The notes: generated from the sequence alone by a model not told the origin. A stretch of DNA of 6,337 nt from Methanobacterium sp. UBA8 (GCA_002509665.1 DADN01000166.1:29309-35645), one strand, 5' to 3'; counted from the first letter of the stretch, positions 1 through 5,343 are shown. Numbers and translations: made by a program.

Positions 1-11
1 ATAATATGATT

Positions 12-1466
12 TCAAAGTAAATTAGCGACAAATATGAAATAGAGTACAAATATTGCAGATACAACCCATATTATGGGGTGTATTTCTTTCCATTTTCCAG
101 TTACAGCTTTAATAATACAATAAGATATAAAACCAAATCCTATGCCTTTTGATATGCTGAATGTAAATGTCATGGCAGTAATTGTAAGAAATGCAGGCAG
201 AGCTTCTTCAAAATCATCCCATTCAATTTTATTTATCATTGAAATCATGAAAAACCCTACAATGATTAGTGCAGGGGCTGTTGCTGCTGATGGTATGAAA
301 TATGCCAGGGGAACAAACAGCATTCCGATTAGAAACATTCCAGCAACTACAACTGATGATAATCCGGTTCTACCGCCTTCACTTACTCCTGCCGAGCTTT
401 CAACGTAAGCAGTATTTGAACTGGTCCCCATGAAACCTCCAATCATGGCCCCAAGTGCATCAACAGCGAGTACTTGTTTCAATCTTAATAATTTGCCGTT
501 TTTATCTACAAGGCCTGCTTGGGTCCCTATGGCCATTACAGTACCTAAACTATCAAAGAAGTCTACCATCATCAAGGCGAATATAATTGGGACAAAAGTG
601 AGGGATAAAGCGCCCATGATATCAAGGCCTCCAATAGTAGACAGGGTTTGAGAACTGGGCAGTTCAATAATGTTCCCGCTCCATCCAGAAGGTAAATTAC
701 TGGCGCCTGCAGGAAGGGCTCCAATTGAAGAAGGTAAATTAGGGTTCCCAAAAACATTAAAAGCGATATGTGAAGCGTCTGCAACTGCGCATGCTGCAAT
801 AGCAAAAATTGACGTTAAAAAAATACCAAAGAAAATGCTGCCCTTTATTTTAAGGGCCATTAACATTGTAATAATCACAATACCAACAACAGATACTATT
901 AAAACAGGATTGGATACGCTTCCAAACCCTATAAAGTTTGAAGAGTTAGAAACCATTATGTTGGCGAGTTTAAACCCTATAAAAGATATAAACATCCCGA
1001 TACCTACGCCAATGGCCACTTTTAATGAATGTGGAATGGCGTTCATTACCATTTCACGCAGGTTTGTGAGCACAAGTAGAAATACTAGAAGGCCTTCAAT
1101 GAAAACGAGCCCCATAGCAATCTGCCATGGTTGATTCATGCCCAAAATAATCCCAAACGCAACAACGCTGTTCAAACCAAGACTTGCGGCCATTCCAAAT
1201 GGTTTCTTTGCTACAACGCCCATTAAAAAAGTGGATACAGCAGCTGCAAGACATGTTGCCACAAAAACAGCTTTATAATCCATCCCTGCCTGGGAGAGGA
1301 TAATGGGGTTAACCACAATGATGTATGCCATTGTCATGAAAGTGGTCAAACCAGCGAAAACTTCTGTTCTTATTGAAGAGTTACGTTCTGAAATATAAAA
1401 AAAATTATATAAAGACGATTTAAATGAGAATGATTCATTTTCACTGTCTTTTCTCTGCCTGTACAA
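12..1466 (-). CDS. NCS2-family nucleobase permease (AzgA/PbuG-like)
   Basis: Integral membrane transporter predicted to import a purine base (adenine, or hypoxanthine/guanine) with a coupled cation. The product is 484 residues from TTG at 1466, or 487 from GTG at 1475; numbering below uses the longer form. The family entry motif RTEVFAGLTTFMTMAYIIV lies at 36-54. The helix-3 motif is GMAASLGLNS (94-103), the TM8 motif is VDFFDSLGT (304-312), and the TM10 signature GTSSNTAYVESSAG (350-363) is followed by GGRTG. Hydrophobic segments fill the rest, as expected for a 14-helix UraA-fold protein. Length is slightly above the usual 430-480 because of a polar N-terminus of about 30 residues and a Pro/Ser/Gly-rich loop near 243-280. 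The start choice rests on GGTGAT at 1476-1471, four bases before TTG; GTG at 1475 lies inside that site. A symmetric dyad lies just upstream. Substrate specificity cannot be read from the sequence. Confidence 0.93.
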   Translation of the reverse strand: MYRQRKDSENESFSFKSSLYNFFYISERNSSIRTEVFAGLTTFMTMAYIIVVNPIILSQAGMDYKAVFVATCLAAAVSTFLMGVVAKKPFGMAASLGLNSVVAFGIILGMNQPWQIAMGLVFIEGLLVFLLVLTNLREMVMNAIPHSLKVAIGVGIGMFISFIGFKLANIMVSNSSNFIGFGSVSNPVLIVSVVGIVIITMLMALKIKGSIFFGIFLTSIFAIAACAVADASHIAFNVFGNPNLPSSIGALPAGASNLPSGWSGNIIELPSSQTLSTIGGLDIMGALSLTFVPIIFALMMVDFFDSLGTVMAIGTQAGLVDKNGKLLRLKQVLAVDALGAMIGGFMGTSSNTAYVESSAGVSEGGRTGLSSVVVAGMFLIGMLFVPLAYFIPSAATAPALIIVGFFMISMINKIEWDDFEEALPAFLTITAMTFTFSISKGIGFGFISYCIIKAVTGKWKEIHPIIWVVSAIFVLYFIFVANLL

Positions 1467-1470
1467 GATT

Positions 1471-1476
1471 ATCACC
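1471..1476 (-). promoter_or_regulatory. Ribosome binding site GGTGAT deciding a TTG start for the permease
   Basis: On the minus strand GGTGAT matches the 3' part of the archaeal/bacterial Shine-Dalgarno consensus AGGAGGTGATC. It is followed by AATC and an in-frame TTG (1466-1464). The GTG that opens the frame at 1475 is inside this site and has no ribosome binding site of its own, so TTG is the likelier start. Confidence 0.55.
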
Positions 1477-1495
1477 GGTAATTATAAAAGTGCAG

Positions 1496-1523
1496 TGCAA
1501 TGGTTTCAATTGAACATTTTGCA
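1496..1523. promoter_or_regulatory. 28-bp composite dyad, candidate operator of the permease gene
   Basis: The sequence is TGCAA, four bases, the palindrome TTCAATTGAA, four bases, TTGCA. It is symmetric about 1509/1510, with outer arms 1496-1500 and 1519-1523 and a perfect inner palindrome at 1505-1514. Each half reads TTGAA-N4-TTGCA outward. It lies 30 bp upstream of the TTG start and next to an A/T-rich TTTTATAAT stretch (1481-1489, minus). Such symmetry fits a dimeric regulator. No regulator gene is identifiable nearby, so its ligand is unknown. Confidence 0.45.
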
Positions 1524-1697
1524 GTTATTTTGAAATTGTCATAGTTTTTGATTAGTTTTTTTTGAAGATAGATATAAATTTGTCGGGTGATAGTTTGGAA
1601 AAAAGAAATTTAGCGTGTTAGTGTTCTACCTTTTGGTGATTTATAAAATTGTATTTAAAAAAGGATAGTTAACATAAAGTTTAGGGCTATAACACTA

Positions 1698-1806
1698 AAA
1701 AATCATGTAAATAGTTAGTAGATGTAAATTAGATATTATAAAATTTTAATTAAAAATAGAATTAGTTGCTGGTTTCTTTCCAACTTGTTAGTTATATGGG
1801 ACACAG
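1698..1806 (+). repeat. Array repeat unit 1
   Basis: Conserved part of the first unit. In order: ATCATGTAAATAG, a TTATAAAA box (1736-1743), AATTAG (1760-1765), GCTGG (1768-1772), a pyrimidine-rich loop, CCAAC (1780-1784), TTG, TTAGTT (1788-1793), and the tail TTATATGGGACACAG (1792-1806). AATTAG pairs with TTAGTT using G-U wobble when read as plus-strand RNA. GCTGG pairs with CCAAC with one mismatch. It is close to unit 3 over about 110 bp. Strand is given for convenience; the transcribed strand is unknown. Confidence 0.75.
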
Positions 1807-1889
1807 TGGAAATTTCATATGGATAATAGATAAACGTTTTAGAATAAAAATTTTGATCTATAAACTCTCATAATCTGATTAATTTTAAA

Positions 1890-1999
1890 AATAAGATGCG
1901 TGTTTAGTTAAAATGCAAAAATGGATACTTTAAAACATTATTCAGCGTTATAAAATTAGTTTTGCTTTCTCTCTAACTTGTTAGTTATATGGGACACAG
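1890..1999 (+). repeat. Array repeat unit 2, the most diverged copy
   Basis: It shares TTATAAAA (1948-1955), overlapping AATTAG (1954-1959), and then TTG-TTAGTT and the invariant tail TTATATGGGACACAG (1985-1999). The inner GTTGG arm is lost (TTGCT faces CTAAC), so only the outer stem can form. The TATA-like box is also about 20 bp nearer the stem than in units 1 and 3. The left boundary is approximate because upstream similarity is weak. Confidence 0.65.
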
Positions 2000-2067
2000 C
2001 AGAGTTAAATATATCCTGATAATGTCAACGTTAAAACAAATATTTAGGTTATAGTTTATAATCTAAT

Positions 2068-2182
2068 TTGAAAAATCAGGTAAATATTCCTCTCAAAATG
2101 TAAAATTAGACATTATAAAATTTTAATTAAAACTAGAATTAATTGTTGGTATGTTCCAACTTATTGTTTATATGGGACACAG
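2068..2182 (+). repeat. Array repeat unit 3
   Basis: Very similar to unit 1 from AAAATCAGGTAAATA onward. It has TTATAAAA at 2113-2120, AATTAA (2137-2142), a perfect inner stem GTTGG (2145-2149)/CCAAC (2156-2160) with a 6-nt loop, TTGTTT (2164-2169), and the invariant tail at 2168-2182. The TTATAAAA-to-stem distance is 32 bp, the same as in unit 1. Confidence 0.75.
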
Positions 2183-2264
2183 CGAGATTTTTCGTTATAC
2201 AAATTTTAATCGACAAGTCTCTTTAAAACAAGAATCGGAAGTTATAAAATATTATAATTCAGCT

Positions 2265-2383
2265 AATCTTTAAAACAATGTAAAGAGTTAGTTTAAATAT
2301 AAATTAGATTTATTAAAACGCTAATATAAAAGAAGTAACTAACTGTTGGCTTCTCTCCAACTTATTAGTTATATGGGACACAG
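2265..2383 (+). repeat. Array repeat unit 4, abutting the TFB-like gene
   Basis: This is the best-formed copy. The outer stem AACTAA (2337-2342)/TTAGTT (2365-2370) is perfect, as is the inner stem GTTGG (2345-2349)/CCAAC (2357-2361) with a 7-nt loop. The invariant tail is at 2369-2383. The upstream part resembles unit 1 (ATGTAAAGAGTTAGT, AAATTAGAT). The repeat ends 5 bp from the TAA (2391-2389) of the minus-strand TFB-like gene, so on that strand it forms the first structure of the 3' untranslated region and could also act as its 3' end. Confidence 0.75.
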
Positions 2384-2388
2384 TGGGA

Positions 2389-3090
2389 TTATTCTCCTTC
2401 CATAATGTATCCAGCATTAAACTTTAATTTAAAGGTTTTTTCATAATATTGCTCTGCTCTGGGTGATATAGTACTAATTGACCTGCCAGTAAGTTTTCCT
2501 GAGCAGTAATCATCTAGATTAGATCGTAAATCTGGATTAAGTGTTGCATTATTTTTAGTAAATGCAGTGTAAAGACATATGGAAGACAGAATTACCTCTA
2601 TTTTACAGTTACCGCAGAGGTTTTTCATGGCCCTGTCCTGGTTCATAATGTATATAACCATTTCTTTGGCATCTATAATTGAGTATGGATCCATTTTAAT
2701 TAAACTGCCGATAATATCGATATATGAGTGATATTTCTCTATTCTCTGCTTTCTTTTCTTTTGGGCTTCATAGTTTCTATCGTATTTTCCGTAAGATTTT
2801 TTTGAAAGCTGTTTAATGTGGTTCCAGGTTTTATATTCATCTTTAGATGGGTTAATAAAAGAAGGGTCTTTATATTTGTTGTCCTGGTTTAAATCAATGG
2901 AATCTCTAAAAGAAACGTAGCTCTGAGTTTTAGCTAATTCTGACACGTGTTTAGTATAGCCGCATGCAATACATTTATAGGAATCACTGTATGGATTAAA
3001 ACATGTTTTTATGCCGCATTTTGGGCATTTTGGAGCATTCCCCATGCTGGAATACTGTTCGAAAGAGTCTAGCTCGAGTGTTTTGATCAT
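2389..3090 (-). CDS. Small TFB (TFIIB)-like zinc-ribbon protein
   Basis: Putative transcription-initiation-factor relative of 233 residues. An N-terminal zinc ribbon has CPKCG (C22, C25) and CIACG (C40, C43), i.e. CX2C-X14-CX2C, close to the TFIIB/TFB ribbon spacing. A basic linker (about 85-118, ending in QKKRKQRIEKY) leads to a helical region (about 116-180, ending in KIEVILSSICLYTAF). That region resembles one cyclin-like repeat of TFB, where an E-x-I/V-AA-x-x-Y-x-A helix is typical. True TFBs are about 300-340 residues with two cyclin repeats; here the second is missing or unrecognisable, and the B-reader segment is not evident. ATG at 3090 has AAGGAG (3106-3101) ten bases upstream. Four repeats follow its 3' end directly. 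The TFB relation is judged by eye; it could also be an unrelated zinc-ribbon DNA-binding protein, perhaps from a mobile element. Confidence 0.6.
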   Translation of the reverse strand: MIKTLELDSFEQYSSMGNAPKCPKCGIKTCFNPYSDSYKCIACGYTKHVSELAKTQSYVSFRDSIDLNQDNKYKDPSFINPSKDEYKTWNHIKQLSKKSYGKYDRNYEAQKKRKQRIEKYHSYIDIIGSLIKMDPYSIIDAKEMVIYIMNQDRAMKNLCGNCKIEVILSSICLYTAFTKNNATLNPDLRSNLDDYCSGKLTGRSISTISPRAEQYYEKTFKLKFNAGYIMEGE

Positions 3091-3100
3091 GCTGTCAACG

Positions 3101-3106
3101 CTCCTT
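3101..3106 (-). promoter_or_regulatory. Ribosome binding site AAGGAG of the TFB-like gene
   Basis: On the minus strand AAGGAG is followed by ten bases and ATG (3090-3088). This supports the 3090 start over the in-frame ATG at codon 16, which would also keep the zinc ribbon. Confidence 0.65.
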
Positions 3107-3107
3107 A

Positions 3108-3134
3108 ATACCCTGCTTTTTTCAGTTAGGGTAT
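3108..3134 (-). promoter_or_regulatory. 7-bp inverted repeat in the TFB-like gene leader
   Basis: ATACCCT (minus-strand arm at 3134-3128), a 13-nt spacer and AGGGTAT (3114-3108) form a perfect inverted repeat whose arm centres are 20 bp apart, ending just before AAGGAG. As DNA it could be a two-turn operator; it overlaps a TTATAC sequence that could serve as a TATA box. As RNA it could be a hairpin next to the ribosome binding site. Either would regulate the TFB-like gene. Confidence 0.4.
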
Positions 3135-3205
3135 AAGTAACGGGAATTATCTTTTTTACATAATTTAGAAAAGGGGATCATAATAGCTTAAATCAACTTC
3201 TCTAG

Positions 3206-3226
3206 AGTCAAATTATAAATTTTTAG
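3206..3226 (-). promoter_or_regulatory. Candidate BRE/TATA promoter for the TFB-like gene
   Basis: The minus strand reads CTAAAAATTTATAATTTG, with an A-rich BRE-like segment before TTTATAAT. Initiation about 26 bp downstream would give a leader of roughly 100 nt containing the inverted repeat. TTATAC nearer the gene is an alternative box, which leaves this call uncertain. Confidence 0.35.
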
Positions 3227-3291
3227 TTTAAAAAACTTTTGCACTTTCTATAAATGTAAATGTATATTAACTAGTGATACTTTCAAAGATG

Positions 3292-3297
3292 AAAAAA
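3292..3297 (-). terminator. T-tract, possible terminator of the glycosylase gene
   Basis: The minus strand has TTTTTT about 70 nt after the glycosylase stop codon. Archaeal RNA polymerase can terminate at such tracts without a hairpin. No stem-loop is present, so confidence is low. Confidence 0.25.
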
Positions 3298-3367
3298 CGG
3301 TATAAACATGATTAAAATAAGATACCTGCTAAAATTAATTGGGTATGGATAAAATCATCTTAAAGTT

Positions 3368-3988
3368 TCAGCCTTTATAACCTTTACTCACAAATGCATT
3401 TCCTCGGAGCAAAAATCTCCACAATTTATCTCGATATTCCTCAGCATAATCAATATTAACTCTAGGTGCAGCTGTAATCTCTTCTTTACTCCTTAAACCA
3501 GTTTGATTTGTAATGAAAACTTCATCTCCACATAACTGAATTCCATTAAGGGATGTATTGATATTCATGGCTTGGCAGAGCTTTGATGGACCGTTGGTTA
3601 GATTTTTTAACTTACTTCTTTTAGCATCTGAAATATCAATTTTACGCCGTTTTGCCATTAATTTCAGGTTTTCCACAGGTTCTAATGCTCTGATAAGTAC
3701 TGCTTGAGGCATTCCTTCTTTCTGCGTTACTACATTAATGCAGTAATTATAACCGTGCAGCTGGTAAATATAGGCAAATCCTCCTGTTTTATATAGAGGA
3801 TCCATTCTCGGTGTATGTCGGCCTCCGTAAGAATGTGCACCCTTATCTTCAGGACCCATATAAGCTTCTGTTTCTACAATTCTACCTTTAGTCACGCCTT
3901 CGAGAGTTACATGTACTAAAACACAGCCTAAGAGTTCTCTGGCCACAATCAACGTGTTTCTTTCATAAAATGATCTCTCAAGCTTCAT
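3368..3988 (-). CDS. DNA-3-methyladenine glycosylase (AAG/MPG family)
   Basis: Base-excision repair enzyme that flips out and removes alkylated or deaminated purines (3-methyladenine, hypoxanthine), leaving an abasic site. At 206 residues it has the usual bacterial/archaeal length. The active-site block ETEAYMGPEDKGAHSYGG (39-56) contains E41 (human catalytic Glu125), Y43 (Tyr127) and H52 (His136). YKTGGFAYIYQLHGYNYCIN (66-85) ends in N85 (human Asn169). Further family blocks are IRALEP (99-104), NGPSKLC (132-138), APRVNI (174-179, R176 for Arg182) and WRFLLRGNAFVS (190-201). By this by-eye alignment, H78 replaces the intercalating Tyr162. As I recall, some Firmicutes enzymes such as that of Staphylococcus aureus also have His there, which would fit lateral transfer. 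The gene is divergent from the DUF4013 gene, 95 bp apart. No ribosome binding site precedes ATG at 3988, so it may be leaderless. Confidence 0.93.
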   Translation of the reverse strand: MKLERSFYERNTLIVARELLGCVLVHVTLEGVTKGRIVETEAYMGPEDKGAHSYGGRHTPRMDPLYKTGGFAYIYQLHGYNYCINVVTQKEGMPQAVLIRALEPVENLKLMAKRRKIDISDAKRSKLKNLTNGPSKLCQAMNINTSLNGIQLCGDEVFITNQTGLRSKEEITAAPRVNIDYAEEYRDKLWRFLLRGNAFVSKGYKG

Positions 3989-4000
3989 TTACATCAGTTA

Positions 4001-4019
4001 TTTATATTATCATTTAAAA
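4001..4019 (-). promoter_or_regulatory. TATA-like promoter of the glycosylase gene, probably leaderless
   Basis: The minus strand reads TTTTAAATGATAATATAAA upstream of ATG (3988). A box centred on TTTTAAAT (about 4015) would start RNA at or next to the ATG, which agrees with the lack of a Shine-Dalgarno sequence. AATATAAA (4008-4001) is nearer than is usual. Confidence 0.4.
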
Positions 4020-4039
4020 GAGAATAATGTAACGGATGG

Positions 4040-4076
4040 TATTTAATGGAAATGCTGTTTAATATTTAAAATGGAG
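4040..4076 (+). promoter_or_regulatory. Promoter and ribosome binding site of the DUF4013 gene
   Basis: TATTTAAT (4040-4047) is a TATA-like box that would start RNA near 4070, and TTTAATATTTAAA lies at 4058-4070. GGAG (4073-4076) is seven bases before ATG at 4084. The 95-bp divergent spacer is shared with the glycosylase promoter. Confidence 0.4.
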
Positions 4077-4083
4077 AATTTTT

Positions 4084-4785
4084 ATGAATATAACTGAAAT
4101 GTTTTCTGATTCGTATATTTCGTATCCTTTCTCTAATTCTAAGAGAATACTGGGATTGGGAATTTTATTTTGTTTGGGTGTGTTTCTAATTGTACCTGCT
4201 GTATTTGCAGGTGGGTATCTTATGAGGATAATTGAAAACACGATAGAGGGTAATTATGAGCTGCCTCCATTTGAAAACTGGAAAGGTATGTTTATCGATG
4301 GCTTGAAAGTCGCTACAGTGGTGATATTTTTCATGTTACCTGGATTGATTTCTGAATTTGCATTGTTTGTGCTCGTAAAAATTGGATATGCGACTTTGAA
4401 TCCATGGCTCATGGTCGGACTTTTTATACTTACATCGCTGTTTTATATTGCAGCTTATATCTTAAGTATTACAGCAATACCTCGTATGGCTTATAAAAAT
4501 CAATTAAAAGAAGCTTTTGATTTTAAAATGGTGCTCAATGATATAAAATGTATTGGTTTGAAAAAATATGCCCTTTCATTAACAGGGCTTTCAATAATGG
4601 TTGTTTATTTAATATTATTTGCTGGCTTTCTTCATGAGATATTTTACAGTGTAGGGGCGCTGATTTCCCTTAATGTATATATTACTGATTTCGCCGCTAA
4701 TTTACTGATTTATCCGTTGATCATTGCATCTCAGGGAAGATTTATGGGATTAATCTATTTAGAAAGGTTTCAATCACTGGATTAA
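4084..4785 (+). CDS. DUF4013 domain membrane protein
   Basis: A 233-residue integral membrane protein of unknown function. The DUF4013 hallmark is the stretch GGYLMRIIENTIEGNYELPP (43-62) followed by FENWKGMFIDGLKV (63-76), just after the first helix. Hydrophobic segments lie near 21-44, 75-99, 106-133, 162-183 and 203-217. A second conserved-looking polar stretch, IPRMAYKNQLKEAFDFKMV (132-150), sits between helices. Length matches family members, which recur in methanogens and haloarchaea, often in several paralogues. ATG at 4084 has GGAG seven bases upstream. It appears to be a single-gene transcript, divergent from the glycosylase and ended by a hairpin. There is no signal peptide cleavage motif and no catalytic signature, so no function is proposed. 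Confidence 0.85.
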   Translation: MNITEMFSDSYISYPFSNSKRILGLGILFCLGVFLIVPAVFAGGYLMRIIENTIEGNYELPPFENWKGMFIDGLKVATVVIFFMLPGLISEFALFVLVKIGYATLNPWLMVGLFILTSLFYIAAYILSITAIPRMAYKNQLKEAFDFKMVLNDIKCIGLKKYALSLTGLSIMVVYLILFAGFLHEIFYSVGALISLNVYITDFAANLLIYPLIIASQGRFMGLIYLERFQSLD

Positions 4786-4792
4786 TTCTTTT

Positions 4793-4823
4793 TAGGTTAT
4801 TTAACCTATCAATATCTCTTTTT
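4793..4823 (+). terminator. Hairpin plus T-tract after the DUF4013 gene
   Basis: TAGGTTA (4793-4799), TT and TAACCTA (4802-4808) form a perfect 7-bp inverted repeat 8 nt after the stop codon, with TTTTT at 4819-4823. A T-run also precedes the stem. The 2-nt loop means the innermost pairs probably open. It is a plausible transcription end. Confidence 0.5.
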
Positions 4824-4855
4824 ATACACTTGAAAGCAGTCATGAATTAGATTAC

Positions 4856-4867
4856 AACTTATAAGTT
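4856..4867. repeat. Perfect 12-bp palindrome AACTTATAAGTT
   Basis: A symmetric sequence in the spacer between two convergent genes. No role is evident; in AT-rich DNA a palindrome of this length can be chance. Confidence 0.25.
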
Positions 4868-4925
4868 ATAAGATATAAGGTAAAGGATATACTGATAGTT
4901 TAGATATAAATTGTTTTTATAATTT

Positions 4926-4931
4926 AAAAAA
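4926..4931 (-). terminator. T-tract, possible terminator of the two-helix protein gene
   Basis: The minus strand has TTTTTT about 43 nt after the TAA at 4976-4974. There is no hairpin; it would be a hairpin-independent archaeal stop at best. Confidence 0.25.
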
Positions 4932-4973
4932 TAGAATACAGGCTTGTTATTATATAAAGTTATTTTATGAATT

Positions 4974-5339
4974 TTACCATCTATTCCTTCTTTCTCTTCT
5001 GCGTTGCCTACGTTCTTCACGTTCTCTATGTTTCATATCTCTTCGACTTTCGGTTCTTGTATATTCTTCTTTATTTTCCACACTCTCATTTTTTGTATTT
5101 TTGTCCCCATTTCCCGTAATCTTCTCATTCTCTAAACTTTTATCTTTATTTTTAACAACTTCCTTATTCTCTAAACTTTTATCTCTATTTCCCATGCTTG
5201 TTTTAGCTGAAGCAAATCTTTCCTTCAGATATTTGCCAACGATAACACTTATGAAAATGGATATTAAAACAACATAGGTTCCATGTAATCCGATATCTGC
5301 AAATAACCATCTTATTATGGGTCCTATAAAAAATGCCAA
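4974..5339 (-). CDS. Small two-helix membrane protein with repeated charged tail
   Basis: Unrecognised protein of 121 residues from TTG at 5339 (124 from GTG at 5348; numbering uses the longer form). Two hydrophobic helices (about 2-17 and 23-38) form a hairpin. A lysine/glutamate/asparagine-rich segment follows, in which DKSLEN occurs at 56-61 and again at 69-74. This reflects a 13-codon tandem duplication, with a weaker third copy (DKNTKN, 82-87). The C-terminus is extremely basic: RRQRRRERRNRW (113-124). The tail is probably cytoplasmic and could bind acidic lipid, nucleic acid or a partner protein; nothing more specific can be said. AAAAGGTGAT (minus, 5353-5344) is four bases before the TTG and overlaps the GTG, so TTG is the better start. 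It lies 39 bp downstream of the TMEM175-like gene on the same strand and may be cotranscribed, although a TATA-like TTTATAAAA lies in the gap. Confidence 0.7.
   Translation of the reverse strand: MAFFIGPIIRWLFADIGLHGTYVVLISIFISVIVGKYLKERFASAKTSMGNRDKSLENKEVVKNKDKSLENEKITGNGDKNTKNESVENKEEYTRTESRRDMKHREREERRQRRRERRNRW
5127..5184 (-). repeat. 39-bp tandem duplication inside the two-helix protein gene
   Basis: ATTCTCTAAACTTTTATCT occurs identically at 5127-5145 and 5166-5184, a period of 39 bp or 13 codons. It encodes the duplicated DKSLEN segments. The exact DNA identity over 19 bp suggests a recent slippage or duplication. Confidence 0.75.
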
Positions 5340-5343
5340 ACAA

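Larger units (their letters stand above)
1467..2388. other. Gene-poor AT-rich region with a four-copy repeat array
   Basis: About 0.9 kb without a convincing protein gene on either strand; stops are dense in all frames. From the left it holds the permease ribosome binding site and dyad, then about 170 bp of AT-rich sequence with nothing recognisable (1524-1690). Four diverged direct repeats follow, whose conserved tails end at 1806, 1999, 2182 and 2383. The final tail sits 5 bp from the stop codon of the TFB-like gene. Short open frames begin inside each tail (10-33 codons) but have no ribosome binding sites. Confidence 0.7.

Noticed and set aside
572..805. Minus-strand frame overlapping the permease in another phase
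   Set aside because: Out-of-frame shadow of the permease loop region with leucine-rich composition caused by the frame shift.
142..1134. Three plus-strand open frames at 142-408, 430-651 and 670-1134
   Set aside because: They lie antisense to the permease, whose family motifs are unmistakable; their translations show no recognisable domain and the frames have no ribosome binding sites.
1476..1530. Purine riboswitch before the permease
   Set aside because: No purine-aptamer junction or loop-loop pattern is visible; the symmetry fits a protein-binding dyad better.
1698..2383. CRISPR array
   Set aside because: Repeats are spaced 183-201 bp apart and the copies are diverged outside a 15-nt tail; there are no uniform 30-40 bp spacers and no cas genes in the window.
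1760..2383. Integron-type attC sites, suggested by hairpin repeats between variable segments
   Set aside because: The arms do not match the RYYYAAC/GTTRRRY core sites, no integron integrase is present, and the segments between repeats hold no clear genes.
1698..2383. Archaeal replication origin with Orc1/Cdc6 binding repeats
   Set aside because: Although AT-rich and repeated, the motif TTATATGGGACACAG does not resemble known ORB or mini-ORB sequences, and no orc1/cdc6 gene is nearby.
4059..4241. Minus-strand 60-codon frame opposite the start of the DUF4013 gene
   Set aside because: Antisense to a well-supported gene with its own ribosome binding site and family signature.
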